Assembly: GCA_903922745.1 (NCBI GenBank) | Contig: CAIXVA010000142.1 | Span: forward strand, 1-7,657 | Direction of reading: 5' to 3' | DNA length: 7,657 nucleotides | Source: an uncultured Actinomycetes bacterium | GTDB lineage: Bacteria > Actinomycetota > Actinomycetes > Nanopelagicales > Nanopelagicaceae | Shown here: positions 1 to 6,515 of the stretch, piece by piece | How the letters are laid out: every line of letters starts with the position of its first letter | Position numbering within the stretch: the first letter of the stretch is position 1 | Program-made: the position numbers and the translations under genes | The notes under the pieces: generated by a model | Seen by the model: only the letters and a program-made list of their open reading frames with translations | What the model was told of the DNA's origin: nothing | Database searches by the model: none

Positions 1-170
1 ACCTGCATCAATGCAAGAAGTAAGGAACCAAGTGTCAGAGTTAATTGAATTGCCGGGCGCAAAGCTTTTGATACGAAGGCTTCAACCAACACGCCAATGA
101 GTCCTCCACCAAGCAGGATTAGCATCGGAGAAAGCAGGGAGTAAGAAAGTCCTGGTGCTGTAAATGACAT
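1..170 (-). CDS. nuoN: NADH-quinone oxidoreductase subunit N, N-terminal fragment
   Basis: This is the first 56 codons of a gene that runs off the low-coordinate edge; it is too short for a long-ORF scan but clearly coding. The ATG at 170-168 shares one base with the nuoM stop (TAATG), and a GGGGG run at 181-177 sits 6 bases upstream as a plausible ribosome binding site. The translation starts MSFTAPGLSYSLLSPMLILL, followed by a hydrophobic first helix ending in VLVEAF (Glu30), then a short basic loop (SKALRP) and a second hydrophobic stretch. This matches the usual NuoN beginning, where the opening helix has a conserved Glu. NuoN is one of three antiporter-like membrane subunits of complex I and takes part in proton pumping. 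Identity rests on this short N-terminus plus position directly after nuoM, the canonical order. The catalytic lysines lie outside the window. Confidence 0.9.
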   Translation of the reverse strand, partial: MSFTAPGLSYSLLSPMLILLGGGLIGVLVEAFVSKALRPAIQLTLTLGSLLLALMQ

Positions 171-1678
171 TACTTACCCCCATTAGTTGGTGCAGGATCT
201 GTGAATCCCATTTGTGAAATCACATGTGATGCCGCTGGGTTGATTACCTTCAAAAGCGGTGCAGGATAGAAGCCCAGAATCACAATGATTGCAATAACTG
301 GAGCAATCGCTAGCTTCTCGCGAAGGTTAAGATCTTTTAGATTCTCATTACCCGGTGTTGTAGGACCGTGCAGAGCTTTCTGAACTGGAATCAAGATATA
401 TAAAGCAGCCAAGACAATTCCAAAGGTCGCGATGATTGCATGTACTGGGTAACGAGTAAATGTTCCAACAAGAACTAAGAACTCGCTCACAAAGCTAGAT
501 AACCCAGGAAGTGCAAGTGATGACATTCCTGCCAAGAAAAATGTCCATGCCATTACTGGGGTCACTCGCTGCAGTCCGCCGAAGTCTGCAATAGTTGAAG
601 AACCACGACGGGAAATCATCCAGCCTGCTACCAAAAACAGCGCTGCCGTTGAAAAACCATGGTTAAACATGTACAAAATAGCGCCGCTGTGACCTTGTGA
701 AGTCATGGCAAAGATTCCCATTGTGATGAATCCAAAGTGAGAGATCGATGTATAGGCGATCAATCGTTTGATGTCTTTTGCACCGATTGCTAGGAATGCG
801 CCGTAAATAATTGAAATTACTGCAAGCACCAAGATCAATGGGGTAAAAGTCTTGCTTGCTTCTGGAAACAATGTCAGGCAATAACGGATCATGCCGAAGG
901 TGCCAACCTTGTCCAGAACACCAAGTAGTAATACAGATGTTCCTGGAGTTGCAGATTGTGCAGCATCTGGCAGCCATGTGTGGAATGGCCAGACTGGAGC
1001 CTTGATCGCAAATGCAATGAAGAATCCTAAGAACAGTAAGTTTTGTGTTGTTGAATTCATGGTCAATTTAGATAACTCGTTGATATCAAATGTGTGACCA
1101 CCTTGGGCACCTGACATCACATACAAAGCAATGATTGATGCGAGCATCAGTAATCCACCTACGAGACTGTAGATCAAAAATTTAACCGCTGCAGCCGAAC
1201 GCGCACCTGTTCCGTACCCACCAATAAGGAAGTACACCGGAACCAACATCGCTTCGAAAATTACATAAAATAAGAAAACATCTGTCGCGGCAAACACACC
1301 GATCATCATTGTTTCGAGAATAAGAATAAGTATGTAGAAGGTCTTAACGCTCCAGCGTCCGCCATGCGCTTCATTCCAACCAGCAAGCACAACAACAGGC
1401 GCCAAGATTGTTGACATCAAAATTAGAACTAGTGCGATTGCATCAACGCCTAAAGCGTAGTTAATTCCAAAACTTGGAATCCATGAATACTTTTCTACAA
1501 ATTGCAGATCAACATTGTCGCGTTGAAATCCAACAGCCATCGCAATTGTCGCTGCCATGACTGCCAAGGTTGTTCCAAGTGCTGCTTGTTTTGCTGCTTT
1601 TTCATTTGCCTTAGGTAAAGCAGAAATAATCGCAGCCCCTGCTAAAGGCAGGAGCATCAATAGTGTTAACCACTTCAT
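170..1678 (-). CDS. nuoM: NADH-quinone oxidoreductase subunit M (antiporter-like proton-pumping subunit)
   Basis: NuoM is the middle antiporter-like module of the complex I membrane arm and moves protons through a chain of buried charges. The protein is 502 residues, close to the E. coli length, with about 14 hydrophobic segments. Key residues are visible: Glu142 in FYVIFEAMLVP (E. coli Glu144), Lys226 in AFAIKAPVWPFHTWLPDA (Lys234), Lys257 in GVLDKVGTFG (Lys265), His314, His340 in MFNHGFSTA, and Glu400 in FVSEF (Glu407). The start is chosen at ATG 1678-1676 ([14 protein letters not shown]), which overlaps the nuoL stop by one base. The frame can be extended six codons to a TTG at 1696, but that adds only MGGGSV, and those bases (GGGTGGTGG) serve better as the ribosome binding site. 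The stop TAA at 172-170 overlaps the nuoN ATG. An Mrp antiporter subunit is excluded by the neighbours. Confidence 0.98.
   Translation of the reverse strand: MKWLTLLMLLPLAGAAIISALPKANEKAAKQAALGTTLAVMAATIAMAVGFQRDNVDLQFVEKYSWIPSFGINYALGVDAIALVLILMSTILAPVVVLAGWNEAHGGRWSVKTFYILILILETMMIGVFAATDVFLFYVIFEAMLVPVYFLIGGYGTGARSAAAVKFLIYSLVGGLLMLASIIALYVMSGAQGGHTFDINELSKLTMNSTTQNLLFLGFFIAFAIKAPVWPFHTWLPDAAQSATPGTSVLLLGVLDKVGTFGMIRYCLTLFPEASKTFTPLILVLAVISIIYGAFLAIGAKDIKRLIAYTSISHFGFITMGIFAMTSQGHSGAILYMFNHGFSTAALFLVAGWMISRRGSSTIADFGGLQRVTPVMAWTFFLAGMSSLALPGLSSFVSEFLVLVGTFTRYPVHAIIATFGIVLAALYILIPVQKALHGPTTPGNENLKDLNLREKLAIAPVIAIIVILGFYPAPLLKVINPAASHVISQMGFTDPAPTNGGK
177..181 (-). promoter_or_regulatory. 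Probable ribosome binding site of nuoN, inside the nuoM coding end
   Basis: The minus strand has a GGGGG run 6 bases before the nuoN ATG at 170, within the Gly-Gly codons just before the NuoM terminal Lys. It is a partial match to the consensus. With the TAATG overlap it suggests that nuoN is translated by coupling to nuoM. Confidence 0.5.
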
Positions 1679-3567
1679 TACTGAACCACCACCCAAATCG
1701 CTGCGACCAGTGCGACTGCGCCAATCAAAATTAATGCTGCATAGCTACGAACAAAGCCATTCTGAAGTCCACGTAGGGCAGAGCCTGAGCCCAAGGCAAT
1801 GGTGCCAACTCCTCGAACAGCGCCATCTATTACCGCTTCGTCAGTTGCAACCAAGGTTGCAGTTAATGCTTGGCCGGGGCGCATAAAGACAGCTTCGTTG
1901 AAGCGATCCTGCATCAAGTCTTGACGAGCAATCTTTGTGAATACTGAAACATTCTCTGGGGCAACATGTGCAACTTCTTGTCGTGAGTACTTAGCAAAGG
2001 CAATAGCAACACCAATCGCAACCATTGTCAGTGCAAGCCCTGAAACTACAATTGGCTTTAGCAACTCTTCGTGCTCGCCATGATGTGCAAACAATGGGTG
2101 CAACCAATTAACGAGTGCATCACCGCGTGAAAGCAAGAATCCAGATGCGACCGATCCAATTGCAAGAATTGCCATCGGTAACCACATTAACCATGGTGAT
2201 TCGTGTGGGTGTGCTTCATCGTCCCAACGCTTAGTTCCTGTAAAGGTAAGAATCATTACGCGAGTCATATAGAAAGCAGTAATTCCAGCACCAAGCAAAG
2301 TAACGCTTCCAAGAATTATGCCCTTTACTCCCCCGGCATTAAATGCTGTTTCGATAATCATGTCCTTGGAATAGAAACCTGCAAATGGTGGAACACCAAG
2401 AATTGCGAGATAACCAAGGCCAAATGTTGCAAATGTAATTGGCATGAACTTACGAAGGGCGCCGTATTTGCGCATATTTACTTCATCATTCATTCCGTGC
2501 ATTACTGAACCCGCACCAAGGAACATCCCAGCTTTAAAGAAACCGTGTGTCAGTAAGTGCATGATTGCAAATGCATAACCAACTGGACCTAAGCCAGCTG
2601 CAAGAATCATGTAGCCAATTTGCGACATTGTTGATGCTGCAAGCGCCTTTTTAATGTCATCTTTTGCAGTACCGATAAGTGCACCAAACATCAGTGTGAT
2701 TGCTCCGACGATTACAACCAAAAGCTGGGCTGTTGGAGCGGCATCAAATACAAAGTTGGAACGAGTAATTAAGTAGACACCAGCGGTAACCATTGTCGCT
2801 GCGTGAATCAAAGCTGACACCGGAGTCGGACCTGCCATCGCATCGCCTAGCCATGCCTGCAAGGGGAATTGCGCAGATTTTCCAGCTGCAGCAACTAACA
2901 ACATGATTCCCATACCTGTTAAGGCAGCCTCGGATGTGTGATGAGCTTGCTCGGCCACACCTGAAAATGACACCGTACCCATGGTTGCAAAAGCGATCAT
3001 GATCGCAAATGACAATCCCATGTCACCAACACGGTTCATGACAAATGCCTTTTTCGATGCTGTTGCATATGCAGGCTTTTGATTCCAGAAACCAATTAAT
3101 AGGTATGAAGCAAGCCCCACACCTTCCCAGCCAACATACAAATTGAGGTAGCTATTGCCCAAAACCAGTAGCAACATCGCTGCAATAAATAGGTTTAGGT
3201 AAGCGAAGAATCTGCGGCGATCATGATCATGTGACATATAAGAAATTGAGTAGATATGAATCAATGTTCCAACACCGGTAATTAGCAGGACAAAGCAAAT
3301 AGACAGCTGATCAAGCAAAAGACCGGCATCAACATTGAAATTGCCTACATGAATCCACTCAAATAATTTCTGAGAAATTGGTCGAGCCTCATCCGAACGT
3401 CCGAGCATCAGAGAGAGTTGGTACAGACCAACCCCAAATGATGACGCTGAAAGTGCCGTTGCGAGTAAGTGTCCCCACTTATCAGTACGACGTCTGCCGA
3501 GGAGAAGGAGAGCTGCACCTGCCAGTGGCAGCGCAATTAAATAAACAAGGCTGTTTGAAGTACTCAT
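1678..3567 (-). CDS. nuoL: NADH-quinone oxidoreductase subunit L (distal antiporter-like proton-pumping subunit)
   Basis: NuoL is the outermost membrane-arm subunit of complex I, with an antiporter-like core and a long lateral helix that braces NuoM and NuoN. At 629 residues it has the full-length form. Visible functional residues are Glu148 in LYVGWEGVG (E. coli Glu144), Lys230 in [18 protein letters not shown] (Lys229), His255 in [13 protein letters not shown], the KDDIKKALA lysines 306/307, His337/His341 and Lys345 in [11 protein letters not shown] (Lys342), and Lys401-Asp402 in FAGFYSKDM (Lys399). After the last core helix, residues about 535-600 form an amphipathic, Ala/Val-rich stretch fitting the lateral helix, and 606-627 form the final anchoring helix. 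A His-rich loop (FAHHGEHE) lies near 493-500. The ATG at 3567 follows the nuoK stop by two bases, with only a weak GAAG upstream, so translation may depend on coupling to nuoK. The stop overlaps the nuoM ATG (TAATG). Confidence 0.98.
   Translation of the reverse strand: MSTSNSLVYLIALPLAGAALLLLGRRRTDKWGHLLATALSASSFGVGLYQLSLMLGRSDEARPISQKLFEWIHVGNFNVDAGLLLDQLSICFVLLITGVGTLIHIYSISYMSHDHDRRRFFAYLNLFIAAMLLLVLGNSYLNLYVGWEGVGLASYLLIGFWNQKPAYATASKKAFVMNRVGDMGLSFAIMIAFATMGTVSFSGVAEQAHHTSEAALTGMGIMLLVAAAGKSAQFPLQAWLGDAMAGPTPVSALIHAATMVTAGVYLITRSNFVFDAAPTAQLLVVIVGAITLMFGALIGTAKDDIKKALAASTMSQIGYMILAAGLGPVGYAFAIMHLLTHGFFKAGMFLGAGSVMHGMNDEVNMRKYGALRKFMPITFATFGLGYLAILGVPPFAGFYSKDMIIETAFNAGGVKGIILGSVTLLGAGITAFYMTRVMILTFTGTKRWDDEAHPHESPWLMWLPMAILAIGSVASGFLLSRGDALVNWLHPLFAHHGEHEELLKPIVVSGLALTMVAIGVAIAFAKYSRQEVAHVAPENVSVFTKIARQDLMQDRFNEAVFMRPGQALTATLVATDEAVIDGAVRGVGTIALGSGSALRGLQNGFVRSYAALILIGAVALVAAIWVVVQ
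1686..1694 (-). promoter_or_regulatory. Probable ribosome binding site of nuoM, inside the nuoL coding end
   Basis: The minus strand reads GGGTGGTGG, 7 bases before the nuoM ATG at 1678. It is purine-rich but only a partial Shine-Dalgarno match. It overlaps the codons for the last Trp-Val-Val-Val of NuoL. Reading it as a ribosome binding site argues against the TTG at 1696 as the nuoM start. Confidence 0.55.
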
Positions 3568-3569
3568 GA

Positions 3570-3869
3570 CTATCGCTTCAACAAACTAGCATCATCAACA
3601 GATGCTGATCGGCGTGAACGATAAATCGTCACAATAATTGCTAAACCAACTACAACTTCGCAAGCTGCAACGACCATCGTGAAGAAAGCCATTACCTGAC
3701 CGTTGAGGTCACCGTTGATACGTGAGAAAGTGACGAATGAAAGGTTTGCAGCATTCAACATTAATTCGATACACATAAAAACAACGATTGCATTGCGGCG
3801 AACAACAACTCCGACTGCTCCGATAGTAAACAAGAGTGCTGATACGTATAGGTAATTGGATGCATCCAT
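3570..3869 (-). CDS. nuoK: NADH-quinone oxidoreductase subunit K
   Basis: NuoK is a small three-helix membrane subunit of complex I, equivalent to mitochondrial ND4L, lying between NuoJ and NuoN in the proton path. The 99-residue protein has the normal family length. Three hydrophobic helices occur at about 7-22, 27-48 and 58-83. The two buried glutamates essential in E. coli are present: Glu35 in [13 protein letters not shown] (Glu36) and Glu71 in [11 protein letters not shown] (Glu72). The family stretch [15 protein letters not shown] is intact. The ATG at 3869 overlaps the nuoJ stop by one base (TAATG) and has a strong AGGAGG 7 bases upstream, so the start is secure. A second ATG four bases in (ATGGATG) is out of frame. 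The C-terminus after residue 84 is a short basic, polar tail. MnhC/MrpC relatives share the fold but would lie in an mrp cluster, unlike this one. Confidence 0.98.
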   Translation of the reverse strand: MDASNYLYVSALLFTIGAVGVVVRRNAIVVFMCIELMLNAANLSFVTFSRINGDLNGQVMAFFTMVVAACEVVVGLAIIVTIYRSRRSASVDDASLLKR

Positions 3870-4660
3870 TACTTTTCCTCCTCAACCTTGGTATTAATTT
3901 GGCTGAGATCAAACTTCTTGTAATCCAACATGTCTCCACGTGCCGAAAGCGTCGCATTTACCGAAGTCAAAGCAGGTGTGCCATCTGGGAGCAGGGCCGG
4001 AACATCAACGGCGTTGTGTCGAGCATAAACACCTGGACCTGGAAGTCCTGCTGCCGTTCCAAGAGAATCACCGCGGAAACGATTAATAGATAGCTGACGT
4101 TGAGTTGGGCGAACAATTGTGTTGTGGCTGTGCGCTAAGACCATTGCGCCAAGAGCTGCTGTAATCAGTAGCGCAGAGACAACTTCAAATGGCCACACAT
4201 AAGTACTGAACAACAATTTAGCTAACCCTTGAACATTGCCATCAGCATTTGCTTGAGCTAAACCTGCTGCGTTGCGACCAAGAGTTGCATGGCCTAATAA
4301 TGAAAGCATTAAGCCGCCGAAGCCAATTGCTGCTGTGATTGCAATGGGGCGAAGTCCGCGAATTGTTTCGGTTAATGAATCAGCTGAATCAACACCAACG
4401 AGCATCAAAATGAACAAGAACAGCATCATTACTGCACCGGTATAAACAACAACCTGCACAATTCCTAAGAATGCAGCATCTTGAGCAATGTAAAAGATTG
4501 CCAAAATAATCATCACAAAAGCCATCAAGATTGCCGAATGAACCGCTTTCTTAACGAGCAGCATTGCAAGTGATGCAACAACGGCAAGTGGGCCAAGAAT
4601 CCAGAACATGACAGCTTCTGGTTTAGCGGTCTGTCCGACTTGAAGGGCTAATTGCAACAC
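3869..4660 (-). CDS. nuoJ: NADH-quinone oxidoreductase subunit J with C-terminal extension
   Basis: NuoJ (ND6 equivalent) is a membrane subunit whose third helix takes part in the conformational coupling between the quinone site and the pumps. The 263-residue protein has five hydrophobic segments at about 18-35, 39-58, 66-90, 103-123 and 155-177. The hallmark third helix, [15 protein letters not shown] with Tyr73 (E. coli Tyr59), is intact. Residues after about 185 are hydrophilic, with [21 protein letters not shown], an extension that I recall as common in actinobacterial NuoJ and absent from E. coli (184 residues). The GTG start at 4660 abuts the nuoI stop with no gap, and AGGAGG lies 8 bases upstream. 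The first ATG (codon 18, VMFWILGP) lies just before helix one and lacks that site, so the GTG is preferred. The 3' codons for VEEEK double as the nuoK ribosome binding site. Confidence 0.97.
   Translation of the reverse strand: MLQLALQVGQTAKPEAVMFWILGPLAVVASLAMLLVKKAVHSAILMAFVMIILAIFYIAQDAAFLGIVQVVVYTGAVMMLFLFILMLVGVDSADSLTETIRGLRPIAITAAIGFGGLMLSLLGHATLGRNAAGLAQANADGNVQGLAKLLFSTYVWPFEVVSALLITAALGAMVLAHSHNTIVRPTQRQLSINRFRGDSLGTAAGLPGPGVYARHNAVDVPALLPDGTPALTSVNATLSARGDMLDYKKFDLSQINTKVEEEK
3877..3882 (-). promoter_or_regulatory. Ribosome binding site of nuoK, inside the nuoJ coding end
   Basis: The minus strand reads AGGAGG, 7 bases before the nuoK ATG, as part of a longer GAGGAGGAA. It is a full anti-Shine-Dalgarno match and lies within the codons for the last glutamates of NuoJ (VEEEK). 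It settles the nuoK start and implies initiation on nuoK both by direct binding and by coupling to nuoJ termination. Confidence 0.85.
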
Positions 4661-5272
4661 TTACTTGCCCTCCTGCGAAGGATGAGCCTGCTTAACATCA
4701 CCGTTGTAATAATTTGTGTCAGTCATGTCTGGATACATTGGATGCGGTGGCATCAACATTCCTTGACGCAGCGGCGCTAGTAAATCCTGCTTTTCAAAGA
4801 TCAACTTCGCGCGAGCGTCATCTGCAAGTTCGTACTCGTTGGTCATTGTTAGCGCGCGAGTTGGACAAGCCTCAATACATAGTCCGCAGAAAACGCAGCG
4901 AAGGTAATTAATTTGATACACCTTGCCGTAACGCTCTCCTGGTGACATGCGATTTTCTTCAGTGTTTGTTTCGCCTTCAACATAAATCGCATCTGCTGGA
5001 CATGCCCACGCACACAGCTCGCAACCAATACATTTTTCTAATCCATCAGGGTGGCGGTTGAGTTGGTGACGTCCGTGAAAACGCTCTTCTGTAGGCGCCT
5101 TTACTTCAGGATATTCAACGGTCAGAGGCTTCTTAAAGATTGTCGAAAAAGTAACCCAGAACCCCTTCATGCTTCCAAGGAAGCCAACGGCAGGAGTCTG
5201 TTCGACTTCATAAAATTCAACGTCGTTGATACCAAGATCTTTTGGCTTTAACGGCTCTAGGTTTTCACTCAC
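4661..5272 (-). CDS. nuoI: NADH-quinone oxidoreductase subunit I (2x 4Fe-4S ferredoxin-type)
   Basis: NuoI (TYKY equivalent) carries two tetranuclear iron-sulfur clusters, N6a and N6b, which pass electrons from the NuoG chain towards NuoB and quinone. It sits in the peripheral arm near the membrane. The 203-residue protein shows both ferredoxin motifs: Cys81, Cys84, Cys87, Cys91 in [12 protein letters not shown] and Cys126, Cys129, Cys132, Cys136 in [12 protein letters not shown]. No ligand is missing and there are no other cysteines. The segment before them, with [13 protein letters not shown] hydrophobic residues around 33-46 and [14 protein letters not shown], is typical of NuoI. The GTG start at 5272 lies 8 bases inside the end of nuoH, with AGGGGA 5 bases upstream. 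The next in-frame Met is residue 35, which would cut into the conserved amphipathic region. The TAA stop abuts the nuoJ GTG, and the codons for QEGK carry nuoJ's AGGAGG. Confidence 0.98.
   Translation of the reverse strand: MSENLEPLKPKDLGINDVEFYEVEQTPAVGFLGSMKGFWVTFSTIFKKPLTVEYPEVKAPTEERFHGRHQLNRHPDGLEKCIGCELCAWACPADAIYVEGETNTEENRMSPGERYGKVYQINYLRCVFCGLCIEACPTRALTMTNEYELADDARAKLIFEKQDLLAPLRQGMLMPPHPMYPDMTDTNYYNGDVKQAHPSQEGK
4669..4674 (-). promoter_or_regulatory. Ribosome binding site of nuoJ, inside the nuoI coding end
   Basis: The minus strand reads AGGAGG, 8 bases before the GTG at 4660. It overlaps the codons for the final residues of NuoI (QEGK). This full match is the main reason for choosing the GTG start of nuoJ over the in-frame ATG 17 codons later. 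Confidence 0.85.
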
Positions 5273-6515
5273 GGTTGTCCCCTACCTTCTGTGAAACATT
5301 GATAGTCGAAACTTCCATTGGCAGCGAAGGCACCGCAAACTTTGGTAATGATTTATTGTCACCATCAGCCACAGCTTGAGCTTTCTTCTTATTAGCAGAT
5401 TCAAATCCAATATTTACCGCCATAATGATGAAAACGATGCTGCTCGCAAAAGCGATCACAACAGCTTTAGATGCGTTCTGAAGTGAAAGCAAGCGAAGTG
5501 TGGCAACAACTAAAATCCACAAGATCGAAACTGGAATCAAAACTTTCCATCCAAATTGCATGAACTGGTCGTAACGCAAACGTGGCAACGTTCCACGTAG
5601 CCAAACAAAGACAAAGAAGAAAGAAAGGACTTTGAGGAAGAACCAGATTGCTGTAAACCAACCACCAAGCCAGCTTTCTGTAAATCCAAGTCCTGGAGGA
5701 GCTTTATAGCCACCAAGGAATAATGTTGTAGCCAGGGCAGATACTGCAATGATGTTTACGTACTCAGCCAAGAAGAAGAGTGCAAACTTAAGTGATGAGT
5801 ACTCGGTGTGGAATCCACCAACTAGTTCACCTTCAGCTTCAGCAAGGTCAAATGGTGCACGGTTAGTTTCACCAACCATCGAAATCACGTAGATAGCAAA
5901 TGATGGGAACAAGACCACTGCATACCACCATGAAGATTGCGCAGCCACGATGTCAGAAGTTGACATTGATCCGGAATAAATAAATACGGCAACAAGAGAA
6001 AGACCCATCGCAATTTCATATGAAATTACTTGGGCGCTGGATCTAAGCCCGCCAAGTAATGGGTAGGTGGATCCTGAAGACCAACCAGCCAAAACAATTC
6101 CATAAACTCCAACTGATGCAATGGCAAGAATGTATAAAACACCAACTGGAATATCAGTTAGCTGCATTGCAGTCTTGTGACCAAACATTGTTACTTCACC
6201 CGTAATCGGGATAACGGCGAAGGACATAAAACAGGTAGTAGCACTGATAATTGGTGCTAACACAAACACAATCTTGTCGGCAGCTGTCGGAATGATGTCT
6301 TCCTTTAACGCCAACTTAACTCCATCAGCCAATGCCTGTATCAATCCAAATGGACCTACACGGTTTGGGCCAGGACGCTGTTGCATGCGACCAACTAGCC
6401 GGCGCTCTCCCCAGACAGACATCAGAGTTAGCACTACGCATAAAACAAAAACGATCAACGCCTTTACTGCGATTAACCAGCCTGGATCTGCTCCAATGAG
6501 TTGTGCAGTTGTCAT
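5265..6515 (-). CDS. nuoH: NADH-quinone oxidoreductase subunit H (quinone-chamber membrane subunit)
   Basis: NuoH (ND1 equivalent) anchors the peripheral arm to the membrane and forms most of the quinone-binding chamber, then passes the charge signal to NuoJ/NuoK. In an actinobacterium the acceptor is expected to be menaquinone, which is inference. The protein is 416 residues with about eight to nine hydrophobic segments. Conserved blocks are visible: [20 protein letters not shown] at 36-55, followed by [12 protein letters not shown] to 68, YEIAMGLS around Glu167, and the charged loop [20 protein letters not shown] at 215-234 with Glu216, Asp223, Glu226, Glu228 and Glu230. A hydrophilic tail (about 375-416) extends beyond the E. 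coli length (325 residues), as in many actinobacteria. The ATG at 6515 overlaps the nuoG stop in an ATGA junction, with GGTGGTGAAGG upstream. The TGA stop lies inside the nuoI start region. Confidence 0.98.
   Translation of the reverse strand: MTTAQLIGADPGWLIAVKALIVFVLCVVLTLMSVWGERRLVGRMQQRPGPNRVGPFGLIQALADGVKLALKEDIIPTAADKIVFVLAPIISATTCFMSFAVIPITGEVTMFGHKTAMQLTDIPVGVLYILAIASVGVYGIVLAGWSSGSTYPLLGGLRSSAQVISYEIAMGLSLVAVFIYSGSMSTSDIVAAQSSWWYAVVLFPSFAIYVISMVGETNRAPFDLAEAEGELVGGFHTEYSSLKFALFFLAEYVNIIAVSALATTLFLGGYKAPPGLGFTESWLGGWFTAIWFFLKVLSFFFVFVWLRGTLPRLRYDQFMQFGWKVLIPVSILWILVVATLRLLSLQNASKAVVIAFASSIVFIIMAVNIGFESANKKKAQAVADGDNKSLPKFAVPSLPMEVSTINVSQKVGDNRE
5278..5283 (-). promoter_or_regulatory. 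Probable ribosome binding site of nuoI, inside the nuoH coding end
   Basis: The minus strand reads AGGGGA, 5 bases before the nuoI GTG at 5272, with a second GAAGG slightly further upstream at 5289-5285. It lies in the NuoH C-terminal codons and supports the GTG start, for which there is no ATG alternative before residue 35. Confidence 0.55.

Noticed and set aside
663..977. Minus-strand open frame of 104 codons in another frame of nuoM.
   Set aside because: It is an out-of-frame shadow across the conserved NuoM core, Cys-rich and without family similarity.
1679..1696. Six-codon upstream extension of nuoM from a TTG.
   Set aside because: It adds MGGGSV, not part of NuoM, and uses the bases that form the likely ribosome binding site. 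The ATG at 1678 gives the standard TAATG junction.
2203..2508. Plus-strand open frame of 101 codons inside nuoL.
   Set aside because: It is antisense to conserved NuoL sequence, has an implausible Cys/Lys/His-rich composition and no convincing ribosome binding site.
2993..3006. Perfect 14-base palindrome GCGATCATGATCGC.
   Set aside because: It falls inside a NuoL transmembrane helix and simply encodes Ala-Ile-Met-Ile-Ala. It has no partner sites or regulatory context, so chance from codon choice is sufficient.
3217..3228. Second copy of the 12-mer GCGATCATGATC, also found at 2993-3004.
   Set aside because: About one to two repeated 12-mers are expected by chance in a window this long. The copy encodes a different peptide (around His-Asp-His-Asp) and has no extended flanking similarity.
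170..3869. Possible Mrp-type Na+/H+ antiporter cluster instead of complex I.
   Set aside because: NuoL and NuoM resemble MrpA and MrpD, but the adjoining NuoG, NuoH, NuoI and NuoJ with the canonical order identify complex I.
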